Below, one piece after another: positions 9,891 to 18,037 of a stretch of DNA of 47,330 bases. The position numbers and the translations under genes are program-made. Location of the stretch: assembly GCA_030149115.1 (NCBI GenBank), contig JASBSE010000401.1, forward strand, positions 1 to 47,330, read 5' to 3'. The stretch is from Winogradskyella sp. (lineage in GTDB: Bacteria > Bacteroidota > Bacteroidia > Flavobacteriales > Flavobacteriaceae). Every line of letters begins with the position of its first letter. The first letter of the stretch is position 1. The notes under the pieces were generated by a model. It was given only the letters and a program-made list of their open reading frames with translations, was not told the origin of the DNA and did no database searches.

Positions 9891-9995
9891 CGTTGTTAAA
9901 ATGTTGGAAATCCCGATAGGGTTTTCAATATTTTAATGACGTTTTTGGTTGTATCGGAATGGATGACCGAAAACGGAATTGGATTTTTAACAACG
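9891..9995. repeat. Long inverted repeat with internal hairpin upstream of the plus-strand module
   Basis: CGTTGTTAAAA (9891-9901) is exactly complementary to TTTTAACAACG (9985-9995), with 83 bp between. Inside is a second hairpin, AAATCCC-GATA-GGGTTTT (about 9907-9925), so the region could fold as RNA or act as a recognition site. It ends 49 bp before the ATG of the 251-aa gene and may be its promoter/leader region or an origin-like element. Confidence 0.55.
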
Positions 9996-10044
9996 TGCTA
10001 TAAAATTACGTGATTTGGTTTCATTAATCAAAAAACGAATTATT

Positions 10045-10800
10045 ATGGCAAAACAAACTGGTATTATTAAACTGAAAGGAACTATCGGTGGTATTTCCTT
10101 TTACAAAACGACTGATGGGCATCTAGCACGCGAAAAAGGCGGTGTTGACGGCAATCGTATTGCGAATGATCCTGCGTTTCAGAGAACTCGTGAAAATGGG
10201 TCTGAATTTGGTAGAGCTGGTAAAGGTGGTAAACTTTTGAGAAATGCTATTCGTATTCTTTTACAAAATGCAAAAGACAAACGTGTGGTATCTCGTTTGA
10301 CTAAAACGTTGGTTGCTATCACTAAAACTGACACCACCAATGAAAGAGGATCTAGAACACTTCAAGATGGGAATTTAAGCTTGTTAGAAAGCTTTGAATT
10401 CAATTTAGGTGGAAAGTTAGGAACAACACTTTTTGCTCCGTTTACGAATGCTTTTGACCGTGTTTCTGGTGATGCTACGGTTAACCTTGATGCATTTTCT
10501 CCAACGGTTAGAATTGCAGCTCCAACTGGAACAACTCATTTTAAGGTGGTAATGGGTGCTTCTGAATTGGATTTTGAGAATGAAACCTCAACATTTGAAA
10601 ATGATGATACTGCTATTCTGCCTTACACTGCTGCTGACACAGCTGCTATTGCCTTGACAGCTTCTTTGACTGCTAACTCAACGCTTCCTGTTGTACAGGT
10701 GCTTGGTATTGAGTTTTACCAAGAGGTAAACGGACAGATGTACGAGCTTAAAAACGGTGCTTACAACGCTTTGGCAATTGTTATTGTAGATACGCCGTAA
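10045..10800 (+). CDS. Conserved Bacteroidota mobile-element protein of unknown function (251 aa)
   Basis: The start is set at the ATG of MAKQTGIIKLKGTIGG, the usual family start; an in-frame start 30 bp upstream adds only a poor leader. The N-terminal 80 residues are basic with many Gly, Lys and Arg (KLKGTIGGISFYKT, GRAGKGGKLLRNAIR). The C-terminal half is beta-rich and low in charge (about 130-251), like a structural or virion protein. No enzyme motif or membrane helix is seen. It is followed within 2 bp by a DUF5675 gene and two small membrane proteins on the same strand, opposite to almost all the rest of the element. I recognise the family from flavobacterial islands; its function is unknown. 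A virion or particle component is one guess. Confidence 0.8.
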   Translation: MAKQTGIIKLKGTIGGISFYKTTDGHLAREKGGVDGNRIANDPAFQRTRENGSEFGRAGKGGKLLRNAIRILLQNAKDKRVVSRLTKTLVAITKTDTTNERGSRTLQDGNLSLLESFEFNLGGKLGTTLFAPFTNAFDRVSGDATVNLDAFSPTVRIAAPTGTTHFKVVMGASELDFENETSTFENDDTAILPYTAADTAAIALTASLTANSTLPVVQVLGIEFYQEVNGQMYELKNGAYNALAIVIVDTP

Positions 10801-10802
10801 GT

Positions 10803-11225
10803 ATGGAATTAGTGCTGCATAGAGCCTATTTTGAAGAGGGCACCAATGGTGCTCTCTTTAATTCTGATAGATTCCTTTGTCATACCATCGAATTGCCCTG
10901 GAACAATAACAAACGAAATATTTCCTGTATTCCTGAAGGCACTTATGAAGTTGAACCACGTTTTTCTAAACGATTTAAGCAGCATTTGATTTTGAAGTCT
11001 GTAAAAGGTAGAAGTTTTATCCTGTTTCATCCTGCGAATGATGCCTTAAAAGAACTTCAAGGGTGTATTGCTCCAGTAACTTATTTGAGTGGTATAGGAA
11101 AGGGCGTTTACTCTAAAAATGCTATGCAAAAACTGTTGTCTTTGGTGTATCAGGCTAAAGACCGAAAAGAAACCATTTTATTAACTATTAAATCACAGAA
11201 TTATGAACATTGCAGAGCGTTATAA
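10803..11225 (+). CDS. DUF5675 family protein
   Basis: 140 residues with the DUF5675 layout: a strand around FLCHTIELPW (C26, H27), the turn IPEGTYEVEP, and the conserved FHPAN...GCIAP segment with H76 and C88. A His followed by a Cys in a Gly-Cys-Ile context recalls L,D-transpeptidase-like sites, but no activity is established for the family. DUF5675 genes are frequent in phages and islands. It begins 2 bp after the 251-aa gene and its end overlaps the next small gene by 23 bp, so the four genes form one operon. In this context a cell-wall or lysis role is possible. Confidence 0.85.
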   Translation: MELVLHRAYFEEGTNGALFNSDRFLCHTIELPWNNNKRNISCIPEGTYEVEPRFSKRFKQHLILKSVKGRSFILFHPANDALKELQGCIAPVTYLSGIGKGVYSKNAMQKLLSLVYQAKDRKETILLTIKSQNYEHCRAL

Positions 11226-11445
11226 AAAACCAACTCCAAAATTCTTTAAAACTTTACGAAATATTGGTATCGCTTTAGCTACTGCAGGTGGTGCTATCAT
11301 AGCTGCACCAATAACAATGCCTGCCATTGTGGTAACCATTGCTACTTATATGACCGTTGCCGGAACTGTGGCTACCGCAGTAAGTCAAGCAGTTGTTACT
11401 GATGATGAAAACACAGAAACAGATGAGGTTGACGATGGATTATAA
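11203..11445 (+). CDS. Small membrane protein (80 aa), holin-like in size
   Basis: 80 residues: a basic N-terminus (MNIAERYKKPTPKFFKTLR), a long Ala/Gly/Ile-rich hydrophobic stretch (about 20-65, room for two helices) and an acidic tail (DDENTETDEVDDGL). The overlap with the DUF5675 gene (23 bp) and with the next gene (11 bp) indicates translational coupling. No family name is known to me. Size, charge layout and neighbours would suit a holin or other small lysis-type membrane protein. Confidence 0.7.
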   Translation: MNIAERYKKPTPKFFKTLRNIGIALATAGGAIIAAPITMPAIVVTIATYMTVAGTVATAVSQAVVTDDENTETDEVDDGL

Positions 11446-11623
11446 TACCAAATCTGCCATTATTGGTGGTACTTTCTTTTCATCAATTGTGAATATTGGT
11501 GTTGAAGATTTGATTACTACTATTATTTTCGCTGTTGTTGGTGCTATCGTAAGTTTCTTCGTTTCTCTACTACTTAAAAAGTTTATCACTTTTCTCGGGG
11601 CAAAGTGTCGTAGGAGGAAGTGA
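11435..11623 (+). CDS. Small membrane protein with basic tail (62 aa)
   Basis: The start is placed at the ATG of MDYNTKSAIIGG, which gives an 11-bp overlap with the preceding gene; the earlier in-frame ATG would give a Met/Lys-rich leader unlike a real N-terminus. The protein has one strong hydrophobic helix (about 27-52, IIFAVVGAIVSFFVSLLL), a weaker one before it, and a basic end (KKFITFLGAKCRRRK). It is the last gene of the plus-strand operon and is followed by a terminator. A holin- or spanin-like role is possible but unproven. Confidence 0.65.
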   Translation: MDYNTKSAIIGGTFFSSIVNIGVEDLITTIIFAVVGAIVSFFVSLLLKKFITFLGAKCRRRK

Positions 11624-11654
11624 TTATTGATGTTAAGCGGTTGGAAAGATAAAT

Positions 11655-11687
11655 AAAGGGCATTTTCTAAAAAATGCTCTTTTTTTA
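11655..11687 (+). terminator. Intrinsic terminator of the plus-strand four-gene operon
   Basis: AAAGGGCATTTT-CTAA-AAAATGCTCTTT forms a 12-bp stem with one G-T pair and is followed by a T-run. It lies 32 bp after the last stop codon of the operon. Confidence 0.88.
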
Positions 11688-12288
11688 TGCGCGGTGTTGA
11701 GGTGGGTAAATGAAAAGAGCAATACCCTGATAAGGGATTGAGCGAATGTAATGCATCCTACCGCAGACACAAGGCAAAACATTAATAATTGCTGTAACCT
11801 ACACCGTTGAAATGGGTGGTGGGGAAAAGATGGAAAAATTGTGTGTTCTAAATTTCAATGCCAGTTCTGAATTGAGCGTGGGGAATGTCGGCTATTTTAC
11901 ATAATGGCGTTATAGTACAGAAAGTGAATGAATGCTACTATAACTACCCGTTATGTAAACATAGCTTAGGGTAGTTTTTGGCGTGAGCGATGGGAACAGC
12001 TCTTTGCTTTTTTGCTGTACCAATTTTGTGAATAATTTTTTTAAGCAAAACAAGCAATGTGCTGTGTGCGGGTTGGCAGCCAAAAACTACATGCGCGTTG
12101 GCGAGCGGAACAAACCAAAAGACAGAGGATTTTTGCTTTTGCAACAAACTGGGTTTTGGTTTGTGGGGAATTACTTCTTTACAGACATAAAGGTTTCATA
12201 TAAAAAAAGTTTTCTATTCTTTTTATCAATATTAACGACTTAAACCTGCCAATTTCTCTAGATCATTAATTTAAGATACTAGACAAAA
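11688..12288. other. 600-bp region without a recognisable gene, richer in GC than its surroundings
   Basis: No convincing gene is present. An 86-codon plus-strand frame (11983-12243) matches nothing I know. The stretch 11690-12190 is clearly less AT-rich than the flanking cargo and contains the nested inverted repeats annotated at 11897-11976. It separates the plus-strand operon from the end of the minus-strand defence cluster. A noncoding RNA, a replication origin or a recombination site are all possible. Confidence 0.5.
11897..11976. repeat. Nested inverted repeats with two mutually exclusive folds
   Basis: Fold 1 pairs TTACATAA (11897-11904) with TTATGTAA (11951-11958), and TTATAGTA (11910-11917) with TACTATAA (11936-11943). 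Fold 2 pairs AACTACCC (11942-11949) with GGGTAGTT (11969-11976), followed by T bases like a terminator. The two folds share bases, so they compete. This resembles an attenuator or a folded DNA recognition site. There is no plus-strand gene after it to regulate. Confidence 0.55.
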
Positions 12289-13092
12289 CTATTCTTCTTC
12301 GTCCTTTGAAAATTCTTCACTTAATTTATTAATTGCATTATGCAATTTTTTATATGGATATAAGCGATTTGAAGAAAATCCAATTTTTAAATCATAAAGT
12401 GAAAACATCTTATTTACATACTTGCATGCTAAATCAACATAATGAAAATCAGCATCAGTGCTAAATTTACCAGGTCTTCTAAAGTTCTTATGAAGCGGAT
12501 TACTAGACTCTATCAAGTTATATTTAGCTATATGATTCCACATGTTGTGTGCGTTTACGCTAAATGGTTGGTAAACATAATTATAAAAATCTATGCACCC
12601 AGCTTCTTCTGCCATTTTTCTTACACTAATTTCTGACCACTTTGATAGATTAACTTCTGTTAGAAAGACATACCGTTGGGAATTAATCCAATTTTCCATT
12701 GCTTCAATATATACTTTATTCTCTTCAAGATTTCCAGAAGATTCTAATTCTTTTTTTTGATGTGCAATTTGTAGTTTTTCTTGACCTAGCCCAAAAAAAA
12801 TAAATTTTCGAGACCTTTCAAGTGGATCTTCCAAAATCCAAGCTAGGTTTATATAATTATCCGCTAAACTCCTTAAAATCATAGGGGCCATATGACCATT
12901 CCATGAAGAACTACAACTTAAAAGATGTTCAGTAATTGTTATTTGTCTAGCCAATATACCCCCAACCACTTCATAAATTTCTGGTGTATTAAGATCTTTT
13001 TGCCAAGAATTCCATCTTTCCTTTAATTCAAATTGAATGTCCTCTATATATAAATTAAGTATATGTTGTATCTTTTCATTAATGTTTTTCAT
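12289..13092 (-). CDS. DUF5677-like protein
   Basis: 267 mostly helical residues. The central stretch APMILRSLADNYINLAWILEDPLERSRKFIFFGLGQEK resembles the conserved helices of DUF5677, a family of unknown function often found in accessory and defence regions. No catalytic motif is obvious. It starts at the base after the stop codon of the 247-aa gene, so the two are coupled, and it is the last gene of the KAP NTPase operon. The family assignment is from pattern memory and needs a profile search. Confidence 0.65.
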   Translation of the reverse strand: MKNINEKIQHILNLYIEDIQFELKERWNSWQKDLNTPEIYEVVGGILARQITITEHLLSCSSSWNGHMAPMILRSLADNYINLAWILEDPLERSRKFIFFGLGQEKLQIAHQKKELESSGNLEENKVYIEAMENWINSQRYVFLTEVNLSKWSEISVRKMAEEAGCIDFYNYVYQPFSVNAHNMWNHIAKYNLIESSNPLHKNFRRPGKFSTDADFHYVDLACKYVNKMFSLYDLKIGFSSNRLYPYKKLHNAINKLSEEFSKDEEE

Positions 13093-13836
13093 TTAATCAA
13101 AATAGAAATTATTAATTACGTATGGCTCTATTTCAAAAGCTCTATTCCAAAAGTATTTTTGCCAATCACTATTTTCTATATCCCTCTTTTTGCTTTTTAT
13201 TATTGGGTATATTGATGCTCTAATAGCTGAAGCAACTTTTCTAGATAATTCAGTAGCAGGATATTTTTCTATTTCTGGTAAATGAATTAAAGAACTTTCT
13301 TTAGTTACTCGTAAAATATCCAATAGAAATAAATGATAAATAATGTTCCCTAGTGCCCAAACACTTTCTTTATTCCTTTTTCCATCAATAGACTTAAGAA
13401 TCCTCTTAACCTCGGAAACATCTTCCTGATTGTATTCCGGAATATCAGAAAATAAAAAATTAAGAGGTGATTTAGGAAATACTTTAATCAATGGAAAGAT
13501 ATTAGGTTTTATCCTATCTAATAAATGGTTTGAAGCTTTTAAAACTTGTTCTTTTTCTGATTTAGTTAAAACCTCAAAATCGCTAATAAACGAAAAGCAT
13601 TTTGTGGTTTTTTCTTGTCTAATATCCCTTATTATTTTGAGAAAATTCAATGAAAGTTCAGCCGATTGTGACACACCTAGTTTGTCATTCAAAAATGCTA
13701 ACCAAATTATCTCTGGAACAATGTTGTCCATGAATGATACTTCTATGAATTGAGTTTGCCAATCATCAAAATAATTAAGAAAAGGTGGTTGTAGTTTTTT
13801 TCCAACTTGCTTATGATCTTTTAAAACTTTGTTCAT
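13093..13836 (-). CDS. Hypothetical protein in the KAP NTPase operon (247 aa)
   Basis: 247 residues with no family I can name. The sequence is helical and soluble, with no signal peptide or membrane helix. Notable segments are PPFLNYFDDWQTQFIEVSFMDNIVPEIIWLA near the start and a Trp-rich end (WQKYFWNRAFEIEP). The start follows the KAP stop codon by 14 bp and the stop abuts the DUF5677-like start, so all three are one transcription unit. It may be a partner of the DUF5677-like protein. Confidence 0.7.
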   Translation of the reverse strand: MNKVLKDHKQVGKKLQPPFLNYFDDWQTQFIEVSFMDNIVPEIIWLAFLNDKLGVSQSAELSLNFLKIIRDIRQEKTTKCFSFISDFEVLTKSEKEQVLKASNHLLDRIKPNIFPLIKVFPKSPLNFLFSDIPEYNQEDVSEVKRILKSIDGKRNKESVWALGNIIYHLFLLDILRVTKESSLIHLPEIEKYPATELSRKVASAIRASIYPIIKSKKRDIENSDWQKYFWNRAFEIEPYVINNFYFD

Positions 13837-13850
13837 AGTAACCTGCTTAT

Positions 13851-16832
13851 CTATATTTTCGAATCATAACTGATTGGTTGAATCGAAATAATTTTTATGG
13901 ATTCATCAGTATTCTCAACTGTTATTGATTTTTTATCTAAATCTATTTTAGATTTAATGTCTTTACCATCAAGCATTTTTTTAAAATGTTGAAACATCTC
14001 GGGTATGGATTTGTGATAATTACCTGATTGTAATCTAATAAAAGTATAAAGCGTATCATTTACATTGTACCGCCTTAACTCAATAAACCCAGAAATAGCA
14101 TTAGTACTCATATTTGTATTTGTAATGTCCCAAAGGTCTTTATTATCTGATTTTAATACTATTTCGACAATAGTTTCTGCTTCATCTTGGGCAAGGTTAT
14201 TAAAATCTATTACTCTTTGAAGCTTTTGCTTAATAAAGTTAAAACTTAAGAATTCAAATCTAATATATCTACTAAAATCGGTATAGCTTTCTATCTCCAA
14301 AAATCGAACATATTCTTTCAATTCGAATGTAATAGGTTCTGGCAAATTATTATTTATAAACTCCTTGTATTTTTGTTTGGATCCAAATAATTGTGCTGCA
14401 TAATCTGATGTTTTTAGCATTTTGGTGGTCCAAGCATCATTTTGGGTCATTTGGGCACACAATAAAGTGATATCGTTTTGAGACCAGAACTCTATCGTAA
14501 TTGGGTTAATCGTATCAGCAGTATGAAATTTTCGAACATCATGATAGGCATGATAAAAAGAGTAGTCATAAATGCTCCATAAATTGTTTTGCTTATCGTC
14601 TAATAACTTTTTATATAAAGAAAGTGACAGCTCTTTAAGATCATCTTCTGTGGTTCCCCAATCAGAAAAATCAAGTCTAATTCTAGATTCACTTATGAGT
14701 GCTAAAAATTTGATTTTACTTTCAAGTTTAAAATTATCCTTATCGATAAACTCTTGAATTATATATTTCCAGATACTTGGTTTTTCATTATCTGTCCAAA
14801 AATCATTATTTCCTATTTTAAGCTTTAATTGACGCCCAATAAATTCAGATAATATATTCCAAACAGATGTTGAATGAGTAGCATAAGATTCTGCATCATT
14901 AAAAATATATAGCAATATTATTATTGCTTTTAAAGCCTCATCTTTATCTATTGTATTGAAATATGCTAGTCTATTTAAAATGCTATTCGTATGCCCTTCA
15001 TTCAATAACTTATTTAAATTCTCAAAATCATTATCAAAATTAAATATGCTTTTAAATTTGACTTCACTTAAATCTTTTTCTTGTATTTTCTGTTGAAGTA
15101 GTTTTCGAAGATTATTCTCAAACTTTATTGAGGTATGGCTGTCAGCAATATTTTCTTTACCAAAAAGCACAATTAATGTCTTTATTAATAAAATATTTTG
15201 CTGTTTAGTTAAGTTATTAGTTTCGTTAATCTTTGTTTCTTTATCAATGTCTTTTGAGATTTCATACTTGCTAAAATCTATATTAAGCTTTTGATTTAAA
15301 TGAAAAACCCTATATCTTCTCATTGCTTTAAAAGTATCACCTTTATCAGAATCATTTTCGGTTTCTACCAATTCACAAAGATTTGTTTCTGGATTATAAG
15401 GAATTATGGTTGACCAATTATTATTTAAAAATTTTATTGCATAAGGAAACGTCATTTTTAAATAAGTAAAATTTAAAAAATCATTTGTGTCAAGCTCATC
15501 TGGTAAGGACTTAAAATCAAAGACCAATTGATTCACCAAGCGTTTTACACCTCTATAGTTTGAAATATAATCATCAAATAAATTATCTTCTCTATAGATA
15601 CAAGTTTCAACATTTCTAACAAAATCTGCTTCAAAACCTAAATCTGTTTGTTTAAATAAACCTATGAAATCAGTTTTTAGCTGGGATTTTTCAATTTCTG
15701 GCAAATAAACTTCTAATTGAAAAAATTTGTCTACAAATGTATGGTCGGCAATATCATTTTTCACTAATAAAGACTCAAGTACATAATCTTTATCTAATGC
15801 TATTAGAAAAATGAAGTTTTTAAAATTTGCAGTATTTCTAACTAACTTTAAGACTTGTAGAACTTCACTATTTGAAAGTCTATCTAGATCATCTATAAAT
15901 ACTATATATTTCTTATTTAATATATTTAAAGTATCATTAATTTTTTTATAAGTATCATAAGAAGACGAATCAGAAAATATGCTCGAATTAGGTTTAAAGA
16001 ATTCCGAAATACTTTTATTCTTGTACAATTTTAAAAGCTTATCAGAATAACTTAAAAATTGATTTGACAACCTTCCACTATATTTATTTATTTCGGCACT
16101 TAACTGTTTGAAAAACTCTGAAATAATATCAGTTTCACTATGATTTAGATATGGTAAAAACTTTAAATGAATCGTATGCTCATTACTTTTCTCTTCTAAC
16201 TTCTCTTCAATTAGGCTAATCAAACTTGATTTACCATTACCCCAAGGACCAACAATTCCAATTGTAAATGAATTTTTAAAATTTGATCTTTCTAAATATT
16301 CAACAATTTTTTCCGCTCTTTTGTGGTAGTTTAACTTGTCATCGCCTTTTAATAAAACAGGATCATCAGAGATAAACGGATTTGGCTTTCTTTCAAACTC
16401 TTTTTTACTTAATAAATTTATAGCAGTTAGTATAATTGTAAGAACCAACAATACACCTAAAAAGTCAATGTACAATAATTTTGAAGAAAATAATATGAAG
16501 TCCCATCCATCTTTATCAATTCCCCACTTCAATACTACATAAATCAAGCTCGACACAACTAATGAATGAATCAAAAAGATTGAAGGCTGATACTTTTTTA
16601 AAGCTATTTTGTATAAAATATACATTACAGCTATAGTAAATAAAAGAACAAAAATAAATTTAGGAATTTGTAATATTAGCTTTTCATCGATAGTAAAATA
16701 TTTAGAAATTATTCTATTAACTGTAGATGATGCTAAATAGAACATTAAGATTCCTAATACATAAACTGATGAAACCTTAAACATTCTATTTTCAAAAATC
16801 TTATCGAAAAAACTTTCTATTCTCTTTGGCAT
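13851..16832 (-). CDS. Membrane-anchored KAP family P-loop NTPase
   Basis: 993 residues. Four N-terminal membrane helices (about 22-38, 52-78, 83-103, 115-141) precede a KAP NTPase domain with Walker A GPWGNGKS (195-202) and Walker B VFIDDLDRLS (311-320), followed by a long helical C-terminal part. KAP NTPases (named from Kidins220/ARMS and the plasmid protein PifA) include PifA, which excludes phage T7. Here the NTPase sits beside a RES/sce7725/sce7726 operon, so a defence role is a reasonable inference. It is preceded by a 162-bp gap that should hold its own promoter and is cotranscribed with the 247-aa and DUF5677-like genes. Confidence 0.88.
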   Translation of the reverse strand: MPKRIESFFDKIFENRMFKVSSVYVLGILMFYLASSTVNRIISKYFTIDEKLILQIPKFIFVLLFTIAVMYILYKIALKKYQPSIFLIHSLVVSSLIYVVLKWGIDKDGWDFILFSSKLLYIDFLGVLLVLTIILTAINLLSKKEFERKPNPFISDDPVLLKGDDKLNYHKRAEKIVEYLERSNFKNSFTIGIVGPWGNGKSSLISLIEEKLEEKSNEHTIHLKFLPYLNHSETDIISEFFKQLSAEINKYSGRLSNQFLSYSDKLLKLYKNKSISEFFKPNSSIFSDSSSYDTYKKINDTLNILNKKYIVFIDDLDRLSNSEVLQVLKLVRNTANFKNFIFLIALDKDYVLESLLVKNDIADHTFVDKFFQLEVYLPEIEKSQLKTDFIGLFKQTDLGFEADFVRNVETCIYREDNLFDDYISNYRGVKRLVNQLVFDFKSLPDELDTNDFLNFTYLKMTFPYAIKFLNNNWSTIIPYNPETNLCELVETENDSDKGDTFKAMRRYRVFHLNQKLNIDFSKYEISKDIDKETKINETNNLTKQQNILLIKTLIVLFGKENIADSHTSIKFENNLRKLLQQKIQEKDLSEVKFKSIFNFDNDFENLNKLLNEGHTNSILNRLAYFNTIDKDEALKAIIILLYIFNDAESYATHSTSVWNILSEFIGRQLKLKIGNNDFWTDNEKPSIWKYIIQEFIDKDNFKLESKIKFLALISESRIRLDFSDWGTTEDDLKELSLSLYKKLLDDKQNNLWSIYDYSFYHAYHDVRKFHTADTINPITIEFWSQNDITLLCAQMTQNDAWTTKMLKTSDYAAQLFGSKQKYKEFINNNLPEPITFELKEYVRFLEIESYTDFSRYIRFEFLSFNFIKQKLQRVIDFNNLAQDEAETIVEIVLKSDNKDLWDITNTNMSTNAISGFIELRRYNVNDTLYTFIRLQSGNYHKSIPEMFQHFKKMLDGKDIKSKIDLDKKSITVENTDESIKIISIQPISYDSKI

Positions 16833-16994
16833 TTTAATTAATTGTTAAATACAAAAAGCCAATGAAATATCATTAGCTCCTGAATTGTAAAATAATTTGA
16901 ACTATATCAGTCCTAAATATACGAATTATGTGTTTGAAGTCTTACGAAAATCCTTGTTGGCTATTCTTTCAAAAAAATGTGTTTTAATAGAAAA

Positions 16995-18035
16995 CTATTT
17001 AAGAGTTTTATGATGTAAATCAATACCTTCTATTTCATAGACTTGAGTAGTGCGACAATCTAATTTATCTGGATTGAAAATGGCTAAATTATAACCAACA
17101 GAGTATAACGAACTTTGGTATTCAACTCCATCAAATCCCAAAGACTTTATAAATTCTGAAATATATTGTGTTGGGATATAATCTAACTGCTTATCTAATT
17201 TTCTGATTGGTAAGGAAATTTCTTTTTGCAGTGTTTGAATGAAAGGAACATAAATTAAGAAGTCTTCTATTGCTTCATATTCTGACCAAGGAATAGGGTC
17301 ATCTTTAGGGTTTCTTAAATTTAAAATTTTCAAATCTTCTTCTAATTGAAATTCGCCAACAGTCACATAGTCAAATAGTGAAGCTCGCGTTTCGTACAAT
17401 GATGTTTTTAACGAATCTGCCACATATAAATAAGAAATACCTTTAGGGTTAGCTCTACCACCAGTTGTTAATTCTTTAGGGGGGTTTCCCATTTTATCAG
17501 GCGAAAAACCATTTTTATCAGAAATACGACATCTATAAAATATTCTTCCTTTTTTAATTTCCTTATAGAAGCTTTCGTGCATAAAAAAGTTAGTAAGCTT
17601 ATTTAAGTCAATTGTGTTTTGAATGTGATACCGGTTTGTATATTTTATTTCTTCTTTAAAGTCTTCCCAAATACCGTGAATTTGGTTTGTTTCGGTAAGT
17701 AAATCAATCTTAATTTCAGAAGATACATTATTGTTAAACAAATCTTCAATATCTTCAATTTCATCTGCAAAAATTGCTTGGAAAAGTTCTTTAGAATTTA
17801 CAACCTTGTTTGTAGTAAGATTAAAGTCTTTTTTTAAAGATTGTGGCAGATCAAGTTCTGAAGCTTCATTAACTGTATAAAGCGATATGATATTTCTAAA
17901 AAATGGTGCAAGTTCCCTAGCTGCATATATGGATACATTGGTCGATTTACAGAAATTGCAATTACCGACTCTATCATCTGCATTTATAATACTAATGAGA
18001 TAGTCACTGGTAAAGCAGTTAACACAACAATTCAT
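16995..18035 (-). CDS. RES domain protein (NAD+ phosphorylase-like) with N-terminal zinc-ribbon/HEPN-RES region
   Basis: 346 residues. The N-terminus has two CxxC pairs (C4/C7 and C26/C29), a likely zinc ribbon, followed by a helical segment like the HEPN/RES N-terminal domain. The RES domain spans about 160-325, with the three name-giving residues in context: R168 (FYRCR), E215 (LYETRA) and S308/S309 (YQSSLYSVGYNLAIFNP). RES toxins such as MbcT destroy NAD+ by phosphorolysis. No Xre/MbcA-type antitoxin gene is adjacent. The start lies 2 bp after the sce7725 stop, so it is in one operon with sce7725 and sce7726. NAD+ depletion on infection is the likely role (inference). Confidence 0.85.
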   Translation of the reverse strand: MNCCVNCFTSDYLISIINADDRVGNCNFCKSTNVSIYAARELAPFFRNIISLYTVNEASELDLPQSLKKDFNLTTNKVVNSKELFQAIFADEIEDIEDLFNNNVSSEIKIDLLTETNQIHGIWEDFKEEIKYTNRYHIQNTIDLNKLTNFFMHESFYKEIKKGRIFYRCRISDKNGFSPDKMGNPPKELTTGGRANPKGISYLYVADSLKTSLYETRASLFDYVTVGEFQLEEDLKILNLRNPKDDPIPWSEYEAIEDFLIYVPFIQTLQKEISLPIRKLDKQLDYIPTQYISEFIKSLGFDGVEYQSSLYSVGYNLAIFNPDKLDCRTTQVYEIEGIDLHHKTLK

Positions 18036-18037
18036 AA

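Noticed and set aside
9891..9995. Integron attC-like site
   Set aside because: The inverted repeat has GTT- and AAC-type ends, but in the wrong order for attC, and no integron integrase is present.
11983..12243. 86-codon plus-strand frame in the noncoding stretch
   Set aside because: It starts inside a structured region, has no recognisable family and an odd composition. I kept the stretch as noncoding.
16995..18035. Classical RES-Xre toxin-antitoxin pair
   Set aside because: The RES protein has an extra N-terminal region, and its neighbour is sce7725, not an Xre/MbcA-type antitoxin.
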